From Planctomycetota bacterium (GTDB lineage Bacteria; Planctomycetota; GCA-002687715), in NCBI GenBank assembly GCA_002683135.1, contig NYSS01000022.1, forward strand, positions 18,383 through 64,116: a stretch of 45,734 nt of DNA, written 5' to 3'. The notes beneath the pieces were generated by a model. That model saw only the letters and a program-made list of their open reading frames with translations. It was not told where the DNA came from and did not search any database. The first letter of the stretch is position 1. Each line of letters begins with the position of its first letter. Of this stretch, positions 17,526-25,852 are shown piece after piece. A program made the translations under genes and the position numbers.

Positions 17526-19862
17526 CTAGCGGGAGACCTCGATCAACCCCACGTCCAGGTAGCCCGGTCCCGTGTTGTTGCGGCAGTGCACGGCGATGAT
17601 GTTGCGACCGTTGACGAGCGCGGCGCGCCCCTCCTTGGAGAACGGGAACGTCCGGTACTCGCCGTTCGACCAACCGCTCGCCTGAACGGCCACGACCCCG
17701 TTGACGTAGACCGTCGCGTCATCGTCGTGACAGATCTCGATGCGGAACTCACGGGAATCACCGGGGACGATACGGAACGCCCTGCGGATCCAGATCTCTG
17801 GAGTCTTCCAGTCCGTTCTCTTGGGATTGTGGGCGCTCCCGACGGTCCCGAACCCGGACTCCCCCTTCTCCCAGCGGAGATCGCGGAAGGTCGGCTGGTT
17901 CCAGTTCGCCGGAGGCGCCTGGAGCGTGTAGCGCCACTGAACACCAGACGCGCGGGCGATCGGAATGATCTCGTTGGTGCGCGTGGGGACGTCGGTCAGG
18001 TCGTCCGGATGGGGATCCAGGAAGAGCTCGATCTCCTTGAAGCCGACCACCGACTCCTCGTTGCGACGATGCCCGCGATACGTACTCAACACGTCGATAC
18101 GAAGTGACCGCACCGAGGTCTTGGGGAAACGAACGAGCTGCTTGTGCTTCGGGTCGTCCCTCAGGCGATAGCGCATGGGCTTGCCGTTGTTGACACGGAT
18201 CTCGATGTCCTTGGCGCGGGCACGCCCCTTCGGATCCAGCGTGTGGGGATGGGCCTGGGTCAACTTGATAGCGCTGGCGCGCGAGGCGTGGGAGAGGTCG
18301 AGCACGATGCGCGGTCGAACGTCGTCGTTCTTGCACCACCACGCAGACGCGTGGCGTTGATCGACGGCGTAGAGCGCCCGTGACCAGCCCCAAGCTTCGG
18401 AAGACGCCCTGGCGACGACGTCCCCTCGATGCAGGAGCTGTCGGGCGTGGTCCCGCGTCGCTTCGCGGTGCCAGGGCTCTTCCACGTCGTCCACCGTGAA
18501 CTCGACCACGTTCGACTTGTAGACAGCGACCTTCTCGTGGGCGTCGATGGGCTGAATCTCCATCTCACATTGGATGGCGTAGCGCCCGTTCTTTTCGAAC
18601 CCGTACTGGAGATGGCACGGAGCCTCCAGGAGCGCGGCCCGCGCCGGCGCCTCGACCCTGCGGACGATGGACCCGTTCACTCTCCAGCGCAACTCCTCGA
18701 CCTCGTCTCCCTGATCGAGCAGGCCACGGACGGTCCCGAGGGTGCGGATCCAGGCGACGAGCGGCCGATCGCCGCTCATGCCGACGGAGAACGCGGCGTC
18801 CTTGGCGGCCGCGTGCGCGATCGCGGCCCGCGGGCCGAGCCCGGATGTCCGCGAGCCGCGACGCAGGAACAGCAACGCGAAGCAGGTGTCGGTCTCATTG
18901 CCCTTCCAGCAGCCCGGCGACTGCTGCGCGCCAACGAGCAGCTTGGCGCCCTCCGCGTGCCAATCGTGGTCGCCGATCCGCGCCGTGTCCGTGAACGCAC
19001 ACACGCGCTCGAGACCGTACATGTAGTAGTAGTGCCACACCGCGTTGTTGTGCCCCTTGACGCGGTAGTCGATGGCCCGGTCGATGGCCCAGTTCTTCTC
19101 CAACCACATGAAGCCACGCTTGATGCCGACGCGGACCTTCCCGAGGACGCCCTTCTCCGCGTTGACGTCCTCGAGCACCTCGCGACACAGGACCAGCCCC
19201 GTGATGCCGGCGCAGGTCATGGACGCCGAGTGCTTCTCTCCGCCCCGGTAGCCGAAGCCACCATAGGAGTCCTGGTCTTGGATCAGGCCCTGCGCGACGC
19301 GCGTCCACAACGAACGGCTGCCGATCTTGACGCCGCAACGACGGGCCGCGCGCAGGCCCAGGACCGCGAACTGAGTGTTCGACAGATCGGTCCAGCCCAT
19401 GTCGGCGCCGCTGTGGTTCCCCGGATAGCCCCAGCGGCCACCGTTCTTCCGTTGTCCATTCCCGGCCGTGCCGACCAGCTTCTTGGCGTACTCCCGGATG
19501 AGCTCCATGGGACGGCGCCCCTTACCCAGTGCCTCATAGGCCATCAGGGCGCAGCCGAGATCATAGGTCCGATGAAACTCCTGACGATCCAGCCAATCGA
19601 AAGCGAGACGCACGGACGGGTGATCCTTGGGGAGACCACACTTCAGCAACGTGTACGCGCACAGGGCGGTGAACCCGCGGTAGTTCTCGAACTGGGAACC
19701 GCGCCACGATCCGTCAGACGTCTGGGCGGCGAGCATCCACTGCACTCCGCTCGCGATGGAGGTGTCGACCTGCTCGTTTGTCTGCGCAGGGACGACGCCC
19801 GAGCAGACGACGAGAACGGCCAGCAGAACGCTGCCGAGGTGGTGGACGGCGGGGCGGCGCAT
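17526..19862 (-). CDS. Secreted prenyltransferase-repeat (alpha/alpha toroid) protein with galactose-binding-like and jelly-roll domains
   Basis: The 778-residue product starts with a signal peptide (MRRPAVHHLGSVLLAVLVV...AQT). ATG 19862 has GAGG just before it and is preferred over an upstream in-frame ATG at 19874. Residues about 20-340 form an alpha/alpha toroid with Q-x-x-D-G-S-W and F-G-Y-x-G-G repeats (MLAAQTSDGSWRGS, DSYGGFGYRGGEK), like squalene-cyclase repeats. Residues about 480-620 resemble a discoidin (F5/8 type C) domain, with ARASSEAWGWSRALYAVD and ARAKDIEIRVNNG. The end, about 635-776, is a beta-galactosidase-type jelly roll, with RRAFRIVP and IAVHCRNNTGPGYLDVGLIE. This suggests a carbohydrate-binding surface protein; no catalytic residues are recognised. 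Confidence 0.7.
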   Translation of the reverse strand: MRRPAVHHLGSVLLAVLVVCSGVVPAQTNEQVDTSIASGVQWMLAAQTSDGSWRGSQFENYRGFTALCAYTLLKCGLPKDHPSVRLAFDWLDRQEFHRTYDLGCALMAYEALGKGRRPMELIREYAKKLVGTAGNGQRKNGGRWGYPGNHSGADMGWTDLSNTQFAVLGLRAARRCGVKIGSRSLWTRVAQGLIQDQDSYGGFGYRGGEKHSASMTCAGITGLVLCREVLEDVNAEKGVLGKVRVGIKRGFMWLEKNWAIDRAIDYRVKGHNNAVWHYYYMYGLERVCAFTDTARIGDHDWHAEGAKLLVGAQQSPGCWKGNETDTCFALLFLRRGSRTSGLGPRAAIAHAAAKDAAFSVGMSGDRPLVAWIRTLGTVRGLLDQGDEVEELRWRVNGSIVRRVEAPARAALLEAPCHLQYGFEKNGRYAIQCEMEIQPIDAHEKVAVYKSNVVEFTVDDVEEPWHREATRDHARQLLHRGDVVARASSEAWGWSRALYAVDQRHASAWWCKNDDVRPRIVLDLSHASRASAIKLTQAHPHTLDPKGRARAKDIEIRVNNGKPMRYRLRDDPKHKQLVRFPKTSVRSLRIDVLSTYRGHRRNEESVVGFKEIELFLDPHPDDLTDVPTRTNEIIPIARASGVQWRYTLQAPPANWNQPTFRDLRWEKGESGFGTVGSAHNPKRTDWKTPEIWIRRAFRIVPGDSREFRIEICHDDDATVYVNGVVAVQASGWSNGEYRTFPFSKEGRAALVNGRNIIAVHCRNNTGPGYLDVGLIEVSR

Positions 19863-19970
19863 GGTCCTCTGCATCGTACACGCTAACGGGAACAACCACG
19901 CGAGGCGCCCGGCCATGACGGACGACAAGACACCTCCGGCCTCGCGATGATTGTCACCGAGGTGGTGCCC

Positions 19971-20008
19971 CTGCGGCGCTGAGCCAGGGGACTCAGCGGC
20001 TCCCGCAG
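19971..20008 (-). terminator. Hairpin overlapping the moeB stop codon
   Basis: Imperfect hairpin: CTGCGG (19971-19976) with CCGCAG (20003-20008) and an inner GCTGAG (19978-19983) with CTCAGC (19992-19997). It covers the stop codon of the last gene of the long minus-strand operon. No T tract follows on the minus strand, so a role in termination or mRNA 3'-end protection is a guess. Confidence 0.35.
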
Positions 20009-20748
20009 ACGTCGCATCCGGGACGGCGCGTGAGGCGCATCGTCCGCGTCTCCATGCTGCCCAGGTCCAGCGTCAGCAGCCGTCCCGCGAGGGGCTCGCC
20101 CATACCGGAGATGATCTTGATCGCCTCCATCGCACCCAGGCAGCCGACCGATCCCGAGACCGCCCCGAATACGGGGAATTCCCGCTTCCACTCCGGGGGC
20201 GGGGCCGGGTAGATGCACGCCAGGCACGGCGTCTCCCCCGGAATCACGGAGGTGATCTGCGCCTGGAGTTCGTACATGGCGCACTCGACGATGGGCTTCC
20301 CCTGACTCACCGCCGCCCGGTTCATGGCGAAGCGCTCTTCGAACAGCGGCGCGCAGTCGACCACGACGTCCGCCTGGGAGACCAGCTCGTCGGCGTTCGC
20401 GTCCGACACGTTCTCCGGTACGGCGACGATGTCCAGGCGTGGGTTCAACTCCCGCAGTCGCGCGACCGCGCAGTCGAGCCTCGAGGTGCCCAGCGCGGCG
20501 TGGGTCATGAGCAGCTGACGGTTGAGGTCGCTGTGCTTGACATCCCCCGCGTGGGCCAGGACGAGGCGCCCGACCCCCGCGGCGGCGAGCTGGTAGGCGA
20601 CCATCCCCCCGAGCCCCCCGATCCGCGACACCATGACGGTGGCCGCCTTCAAGGCCTCCTGACCCGCCTCGCCAAAGTCATGGACCCACAGCTGCCACTC
20701 GTAGATGGCGCGCTCTTCATCCGTCAGCGGTGGGCGATCCGCGCTCAC
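19993..20748 (-). CDS. moeB: MoeB/ThiF-family sulfur-carrier-activating enzyme
   Basis: E1-like enzyme that adenylates the C-terminal glycine of a ubiquitin-fold sulfur carrier, here presumably the adjacent MoaD. The product is 251 residues. The Rossmann nucleotide loop is SRIGGLGGMVAYQLA (residues 41-55), followed by the DLNRQ motif at 74-78, and the zinc-binding pairs CLAC and CDVC. VSQADVVVDC and FGAVSGSVGCLGAMEAIKII complete the E1 core. It has no C-terminal rhodanese domain, so it is the MoeB type and not the MOCS3 type. The start is GTG 20748 with GGAGG seven bases upstream. It lies three bases after moaD and is the last gene of the operon. Confidence 0.88.
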   Translation of the reverse strand: MSADRPPLTDEERAIYEWQLWVHDFGEAGQEALKAATVMVSRIGGLGGMVAYQLAAAGVGRLVLAHAGDVKHSDLNRQLLMTHAALGTSRLDCAVARLRELNPRLDIVAVPENVSDANADELVSQADVVVDCAPLFEERFAMNRAAVSQGKPIVECAMYELQAQITSVIPGETPCLACIYPAPPPEWKREFPVFGAVSGSVGCLGAMEAIKIISGMGEPLAGRLLTLDLGSMETRTMRLTRRPGCDVCGSR

Positions 20749-20751
20749 GTC

Positions 20752-21027
20752 TCAACCTCCCGACATGGGTGCCATGACCACCAGTTGCCCGCCGTCCTGG
20801 AGCACCGTGGTCGATGGATCCGTCACCTGCACGTCGTCCAGCGAGACGAGGATCGTGGGCGCGACCGACTCTCCATCCATCAGGAGACGTCTTAGCCCCT
20901 CACCGCGATCCTCGGCAACGACCGAGAGCACGGATGCGACGGTCGCTCCGGCGTCGACCTCGACGGTCTCCCCGCCGACGCCTGCGACGTCACGAAGCTG
21001 GCCGAACCAGATCAGGTGGACGTTCAT
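20752..21027 (-). CDS. moaD: MoaD/ThiS-family sulfur carrier (molybdopterin synthase small subunit)
   Basis: A 91-residue ubiquitin-fold protein with GQLRDVAGVGGETVEV, VVLSVVAED-type helix, VSLDDVQV, and the C-terminus VVMAPMSGG. The double glycine at the end carries the thiocarboxylate sulfur that goes into molybdopterin. A tight operon with moeB and a molybdate-type transporter supports MoaD over ThiS, but other sulfur-carrier uses cannot be excluded. The moaE gene for the large subunit is not in the window. Its start overlaps the ATPase gene by 38 bases. Confidence 0.82.
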   Translation of the reverse strand: MNVHLIWFGQLRDVAGVGGETVEVDAGATVASVLSVVAEDRGEGLRRLLMDGESVAPTILVSLDDVQVTDPSTTVLQDGGQLVVMAPMSGG

Positions 21028-21664
21028 CTGCAGTGATGACCTGGCCCGCTTCGACCTTCAGGATTCGATCCCCGAGGGCCTGTGCGTCGCGCAGGTTGTG
21101 TGTAACGAACAGGACAGTGCAACCGGTCGCCTGCCTGACCTGCCCCATCAGCCCATGCATCTCTTCGCGGGTCTCGTCATCGAGCGCGCTGAAGGGCTCG
21201 TCCAAGCAGAGGACTCCCGGATGGTACGCAAGCGCGCGGCCGAGCGCTACACGCTGGACCTCACCCCCGGACAGGTCGTCGGGCCCGCGATCGAGCAGGT
21301 GCCCGATGCGGAGCAGGTCAGCGAGCTCCGAGATCCGCGCCGCGACACTGGCGGGGCTCTCCTTGCGGACGCGCAAAGCGAACGCCAGATTGTCCCCCAC
21401 CGACATGGTGGGGAACAGGGCGCCGTCCTGCGGGACGTAACCGATCCCCCGCTCCGCGGGCTTCATATTCGTCACGTCCCGATCATCGACTTGAATGCGA
21501 CCGCCACGCAACGGACGTAATCCACAGATCGCCTCGAGCAAGGTCGTCTTGCCGGATCCAGAGCGACCCATGAGCACGTAGCACGCGCCGTCCGGAACGT
21601 CGAACGTGACGTCATCGAGGCGGAAGCTCCCCTGGACGATGGCGACCTGATCGACATGGATCAC
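20990..21664 (-). CDS. ABC transporter ATPase, molybdate/tungstate type (ModC-like, no MOP domain)
   Basis: A 224-residue ATPase with Walker A (GRSGSGKTTLLEAI), the Q-loop (GYVPQDGALFPTMSV), the LSGGEVQRVALGRAL signature, Walker B (GVLCLDEPFSALDDETREE) and the H-loop (VLFVTHNLRDA). It lacks the C-terminal MOP/TOBE oxyanion-sensing domain that makes ModC proteins about 350 residues. It starts at GTG 21664, whose GTGA overlaps the stop of the permease gene, so the two are translationally coupled. It should power uptake of molybdate or tungstate with the neighbouring permease and binding protein. Confidence 0.85.
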   Translation of the reverse strand: MIHVDQVAIVQGSFRLDDVTFDVPDGACYVLMGRSGSGKTTLLEAICGLRPLRGGRIQVDDRDVTNMKPAERGIGYVPQDGALFPTMSVGDNLAFALRVRKESPASVAARISELADLLRIGHLLDRGPDDLSGGEVQRVALGRALAYHPGVLCLDEPFSALDDETREEMHGLMGQVRQATGCTVLFVTHNLRDAQALGDRILKVEAGQVITADERPPDLVRPAS

Positions 21665-22479
21665 GCCAGGGACCTCCGGGAGCCGAACCGACGGGCGAGG
21701 ACCAGCACGACCACCGCCACGGTCACCATGATCAACGAGACCGCCGTCGCCCCCTCCAGATTGCCGACGCTGAGCTCCAGGAACACCGTGGTCGGCATGA
21801 CCTCGGTGCGCATCCTGAACGAACCCGCGAAGACCAGGATGGGGCCGAACTCGCCCAGGGAGCGAGCCCAGGCGATGGTCGCCGCCGTCACCATCCCTGG
21901 ACGCGCCTCGGGGAGGACAACCGAGGAGAACGCCTGAGCGCGCGTACACCCGAGGGTCAGGGCGACCTGCTCTCGCCGCGGGTCGATCCGATCAAAACTC
22001 GCGACCATCGTCCGCACCGCGAACGCGCAGGCCACCGCGAACTGGGCGATGATCACGGCCGGCAGCATGAAGGGCACGCGCGTGCCCAGCACGTCTTGAA
22101 CGAACTTGCCCGCCGGCAACTGAAACAAGATGAGCAAGCTGATCCCGATCACCAGCGGCGGCAAGACAATGGGGATGTCGAGCAACGCGTTGACCAGCGC
22201 CTTGCCGCGGAAGTCGTACCGAGACATGAGGTAGCCGATGGGCACGGCGACCCACAGGGACAGCACCGTCGTCATGGTGCAGGAGATGAGGCTGAGCCAG
22301 ATGGCGTAACGGATCTCCCGCTGCGCCAGAGCGTCGGTGATGTCTGCCCACGAAGCGACCGTGGCGTCGGCGATCAGCATGGCGGCGACCAGCCCGACAT
22401 ACACCGACCCGAGCCCGATCATGCTGGCGAAGAACGGGACGTCTGACCCGACGCGGCGCACCTGCTTCGCTCCGCTCAT
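21661..22479 (-). CDS. ABC transporter permease, molybdate/tungstate type (ModB-like)
   Basis: A 272-residue integral membrane protein with about six TM segments, the first near FFASMIGLGSVYVGLVAAML. The ModB-type coupling region (EAA loop) is ALTLGCTRAQAFSSVVLPEARPG, here shortened to LGCTRAQAFSSVVLPEARPG, followed by IAWARSLGEFGPILVFAG. SLGEFG is characteristic of molybdate and sulfate permeases. ATG 22479 is chosen because its ATGA overlaps the stop of the binding-protein gene; an ATG four codons upstream is an alternative. It forms one transporter with the ATPase and the tandem binding protein. Confidence 0.85.
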   Translation of the reverse strand: MSGAKQVRRVGSDVPFFASMIGLGSVYVGLVAAMLIADATVASWADITDALAQREIRYAIWLSLISCTMTTVLSLWVAVPIGYLMSRYDFRGKALVNALLDIPIVLPPLVIGISLLILFQLPAGKFVQDVLGTRVPFMLPAVIIAQFAVACAFAVRTMVASFDRIDPRREQVALTLGCTRAQAFSSVVLPEARPGMVTAATIAWARSLGEFGPILVFAGSFRMRTEVMPTTVFLELSVGNLEGATAVSLIMVTVAVVVLVLARRFGSRRSLA

Positions 22480-23999
22480 CGGCCGATCCAACGGAACCCC
22501 ACGGATTCGAAGACGCCGCGCGTCGCGCGAGCGCGGACGCGGGCGAAGAAGCGATCGAGCAACCAGGGGTGATCGGTCTCTCGCCCGACCGCGTAGTTCT
22601 GGTACGCCGTCGCCCCCTCCACCTTCACCTCCACCAGATCGAGGCGATCCCGGTTCTCCCCATGCGCCAGGGCGTTGCTGCGGTAAACGACCGCCGCGTC
22701 GAGCGCGCCGATGAGCATCTGATTGACCAACATGTCTCCCGTCGGCGAGCGGAGCTCTATCCCTGCGTTCACCGCGGTCGCCAGGCCGGCGCGTTTCAGC
22801 ATGCGTTGGGTCAGCGCACCAAGCGCGCTCTTGGTGGGATCGGCGAGGCCGACGCGCAGCCGCTCCTCCCGCAGGTCAATCAACCCACGAATGCCCTCAG
22901 GATTCCCCTCTGGAACGATGATGACCATGTCGTTCTCTGTCAGGTCACGGGGCCCTTCGAAGCCCTCCTGCACCTGCTCCATGAAGGACCGGTCGCAGGA
23001 GAGGTAGGCGTCGGGCCAGCTACCGGCCTTCATCTGTGAGACGAGGACACCGCAGCCGTTGAACGTCACCTCGAGCTCGCAGCCCTCCCGGCGCTGGAAC
23101 GCGACGATCATGTCCTCGATCCCGGGGCGCAACATGGCCCCGCTCATGACGATGAGCCGCGGGATCTCAACCCACTTGTCGCCGTCGATGACGCGGAACC
23201 CTCGCTTGCCGAACTCGAGCAGCCCCCGGTCCCGCGCCGTGAGGTAGCGCGCGAACCGGAGCGCGGAGGTGGGCACCTCGCTGGACGTCAGCAGCCCGCA
23301 CGCGATCTGGCGCTCACCGCCGCCAAGCTCCGGCATCCCGACAGCTTCCATGCCCGGGTAAGAGGTGAGCGTCGCGTCCCAGGTGATCCCCGCGTCGATG
23401 GCGCCCATCTTCACGTCGTTCGCGACCTCATTGACCGTCATCTTCATCACGGCGAGCCGAGCCTTGAGCTGGCTCCATAGCCCGGCCTTGCGCAGCTCCG
23501 TGCGGACGCACTTCCCGACGGCGGCCGCCTCGGGGTTCGCCATGCCGACCTGCACGTCGTCCCGCAACAGGTCCTTGAACTCCCTGATCCCCTTGGGGTT
23601 TCCCTCCGCGACAGCGACCACCGGCTTTTGCCACGCGAGCGGCAAGACCTCGGCGCAGAGACCCAGCTCTCGCGCCCGGTCCATGTACGCGATGTCCGCG
23701 GCGACGTACAGGTCCCCCGCCGCCGCGCCGCGTATGGTCCCCAACAAGCTGCCGGAGCCGCCGAAGTTCACGTCGATGCGGACGCCGTACTCGGCCTCGT
23801 AGCTCTCGCGGACAGCCTCCATGGCGGGACGCAATCCGGCAGCGCAATAGACGGTCAGCACATCAGCGTCGCCGCCGTCCATCTCTCGCGCCGTATTGAG
23901 GCGGAGCAACACGACGCACAGCACCAGGATCGCGATAGAAACAACCGCGAGCGCAGCCAGGGAAATCGCCCCGCGGGAACGACGCAGTGGTGACCTCAT
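22476..23999 (-). CDS. Tandem ModA-like extracellular solute-binding protein, membrane-anchored
   Basis: The 507-residue protein is about twice the normal ModA length. An N-terminal membrane segment (AISLAALAVVSIAILVLCVV, residues about 11-30) anchors it or acts as signal. Two SBP_bac_11/ModA units follow. Unit 1 (about 45-285) has VYCAAGLRPAMEAVRESY, the oxyanion loop NFGGSGSLLG, GDLYVAAD and DAGITWDATLTSYPGM. Unit 2 (about 288-505) has IVMSGAMLRPGIEDMIVAF, NGCGVLVSQM, DAYLSCDRSF and DAAVVYRSNALAHGE. The oxyanion loop differs (GGSGSL against NGCGVL), so the two units may not bind the same ion. It is the first gene of the transporter part of the operon, 16 bases after the LolD-like ATPase gene. 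Confidence 0.82.
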   Translation of the reverse strand: MRSPLRRSRGAISLAALAVVSIAILVLCVVLLRLNTAREMDGGDADVLTVYCAAGLRPAMEAVRESYEAEYGVRIDVNFGGSGSLLGTIRGAAAGDLYVAADIAYMDRARELGLCAEVLPLAWQKPVVAVAEGNPKGIREFKDLLRDDVQVGMANPEAAAVGKCVRTELRKAGLWSQLKARLAVMKMTVNEVANDVKMGAIDAGITWDATLTSYPGMEAVGMPELGGGERQIACGLLTSSEVPTSALRFARYLTARDRGLLEFGKRGFRVIDGDKWVEIPRLIVMSGAMLRPGIEDMIVAFQRREGCELEVTFNGCGVLVSQMKAGSWPDAYLSCDRSFMEQVQEGFEGPRDLTENDMVIIVPEGNPEGIRGLIDLREERLRVGLADPTKSALGALTQRMLKRAGLATAVNAGIELRSPTGDMLVNQMLIGALDAAVVYRSNALAHGENRDRLDLVEVKVEGATAYQNYAVGRETDHPWLLDRFFARVRARATRGVFESVGFRWIGR

Positions 24000-24015
24000 G
24001 AGGGCGCAGAGACTA

Positions 24016-24717
24016 TCAAATCGGTCGCCCAGGGTCGGAACGAAGGGCGCCGGGCGCGTCCTCCGTCACCCTCCCATCAGACAGGTGAAGGACCCGATCC
24101 GAGTAGGCGTCCGCGTCCGATCCGTGGGACACCATCAGCACGGTGCCGCCGGCGTCGCAGAACGACGACAGATGCCGCAGGACCTCCGCGCTGCTGTCGG
24201 GATCGAGGTTGCCCGTGGGCTCGTCAGCGAGGATCAGGGCCGGGCGCCTCACGAGGGCGCGCCCGAGGGCGACGCGCTGCCGCTCACCCGCGGAGAGCTC
24301 GGACGGCCGGTGCGTCTCCCGGCCGCTGAGACCCAGGTCGCCGAGCAGCGCCCTCGCGGCGTCGACGCTCGCCTCCCCTCCCCCGAGCCGAACGTTCTCG
24401 AGCACGTCCAGGTACGGCACGAGATGGAACAGCTGGAACACGAACCCGACGTGATCGGAGCGGGCCCGCGCGCGCTCCGACGGCGTCATCGCGTACAGGT
24501 CATCGCCCAGCAGCCTGACCGACCCGGAAGAGGGCCGGAGCATCCCGCCGATGGCCAGCAGAAGCGTCGTCTTGCCACTGCCGCTCGGCCCGTGCACGCA
24601 GGTGAACGTGCCGCGGCCGACCTCCAGGTCCACCTCCTTGAGGGCGGAGATCTCACCCCTCCGGGTCCCGTAGGTCTTCGTCAAACCGCGCGTCGCGATG
24701 ATCTGCTCAGTCACCAC
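24016..24717 (-). CDS. ABC transporter ATPase, LolD/MacB type
   Basis: A 233-residue ATPase with Walker A (GPSGSGKTTLLLAIGGM), Q-loop (FVFQLFHLVPYLDVLENV), signature LSAGERQRVALGRALVRRP and Walker B (ALILADEPTGNLDPDS). EPTGNLD and the LVPYLDVLENV stretch are the hallmarks of the LolD/MacB/FtsE group, which work with FtsX-fold permeases in lipoprotein release, peptide export or efflux. It starts at GTG 24717, overlapping the end of the permease gene by 11 bases, so the two form one transporter with the FtsX-type permease. Confidence 0.88.
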   Translation of the reverse strand: MVTEQIIATRGLTKTYGTRRGEISALKEVDLEVGRGTFTCVHGPSGSGKTTLLLAIGGMLRPSSGSVRLLGDDLYAMTPSERARARSDHVGFVFQLFHLVPYLDVLENVRLGGGEASVDAARALLGDLGLSGRETHRPSELSAGERQRVALGRALVRRPALILADEPTGNLDPDSSAEVLRHLSSFCDAGGTVLMVSHGSDADAYSDRVLHLSDGRVTEDAPGALRSDPGRPI

Positions 24718-25852
24718 GCAGCACCTCCGCCGGGTCCCTGGTCACCGCCATCATGGCGGGGACCAGGCTCGCGACGGCGCAGACCAGCGGCGCCGCCACG
24801 ACGGCCACGGGCAACAGCAGCCACTCCAGGCGGACCGACTCGGCGGGGATCTTGAAGATGCCCGGCGCGAAGGGGACGGCGAGGGCCGACCCGCAGAGGA
24901 AGCCAACGACGGCGCCGGCGACGCCGAGGAACACCGCCTTGCCGAGGAACAGGTTGGCGATGGTGGACGATCCGTAACCGAGCGCGCGCAGGGTCCCGAT
25001 CTCGGAGAAGCGCTGGCGGACGTTCAGGGTCATGAGGAGCGCGACCCACGCGGCGCACCCGATGAGCGCGACCGGCAGCAAGAACGCATTCTCCCGCTGG
25101 AGGGTCCGACGTTGCTTCGCCCGGGCCTCAGCCAGGTTCCGCTTGTGCACCAGGCGCGTGTCAGGCAACAGCTCGTCCAGCTGCGCTCGAAGCAACGTCA
25201 GCGGGTCCTTGTCAGGTTCGAGGCACAGGCAGTCGAGGGCCTGGATCTCGCTCAAGCTGTCCCCCGCCTCGAGCAGCACCTGCACGTCCTCGAGCGCACC
25301 CCAAACCCGGATGTCGTCCGACGAACCGGACTCGCCGACGATCTCGACCACGTCGAACGACCGCCCGAGCACGGTCACCCGGTCACCTCTGGCCTTCTCG
25401 AGGTGCTGCGCAGCGTCATGACCGAGATACACCGCGCCCGGCGGCACCTCGAAGATCATGGGCGGCTTCTTCTTTCCGGGGGGTGAGTACTCCGGAGACA
25501 GCCCCGTCAAGAGAAACGAACGGCCGTCAATGTCGACCTTCCGCTCCAGCCGACCGATCAGGTGGTTGTAGGTCAGCCCCTTGGTCTGCGCGAGCCGGTG
25601 GATGTAGTCCTGTGGGAACGTGTCCGTGGCGTACCCCTCGAGCCAGAACCGCTCCATATCCGTGGCCTTCGAGATGATGCGGAGGTTGTATCCGAGGTCG
25701 CGCATGTGGACGCGCGCCCGATCCTCACGGGCCTTGCCGGTGCTGAAGAACACCACGAACAACGCGACCGCGGCGCCGACCCCCGCGCCGATGAGCGTCG
25801 CGCTTGCCCGGCGGTGCCGCAGCTCTCTCCAGACAAGCGAAAGGGTGCTCAT
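24707..25852 (-). CDS. FtsX/MacB-type ABC transporter permease
   Basis: A 381-residue permease with four TM segments: one near the N-terminus (ATLIGAGVGAAVALFVVFF), a large periplasmic domain (about 40-255), and three C-terminal segments beginning with LLPVALIGCAAWVALLMTLNV. RQRFSEIGTLRALGYGSSTI is the conserved cytoplasmic coupling region of FtsX-domain proteins, and ends in MAVTRDPAEVLRGD, the usual P-A-E-x-L-R end. The family acts in mechanotransmission between the ATPase and the periplasm, not in classical import. Its ATGA start overlaps the stop of the unknown gene upstream, which is thus a candidate partner. Confidence 0.88.
   Translation of the reverse strand: MSTLSLVWRELRHRRASATLIGAGVGAAVALFVVFFSTGKAREDRARVHMRDLGYNLRIISKATDMERFWLEGYATDTFPQDYIHRLAQTKGLTYNHLIGRLERKVDIDGRSFLLTGLSPEYSPPGKKKPPMIFEVPPGAVYLGHDAAQHLEKARGDRVTVLGRSFDVVEIVGESGSSDDIRVWGALEDVQVLLEAGDSLSEIQALDCLCLEPDKDPLTLLRAQLDELLPDTRLVHKRNLAEARAKQRRTLQRENAFLLPVALIGCAAWVALLMTLNVRQRFSEIGTLRALGYGSSTIANLFLGKAVFLGVAGAVVGFLCGSALAVPFAPGIFKIPAESVRLEWLLLPVAVVAAPLVCAVASLVPAMMAVTRDPAEVLRGD

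Noticed and set aside
18429..19886. Plus-strand open frame of 485 codons
   Set aside because: It lies opposite the secreted repeat protein at 17526-19862. In such GC-rich DNA, long antisense frames come from codon bias; its product has no domain and is full of R, P and A.
19950..19995. Readthrough after moeB TGA
   Set aside because: MoeB is complete with its last Cys pair; the extension shows no conserved feature and overlaps a hairpin.
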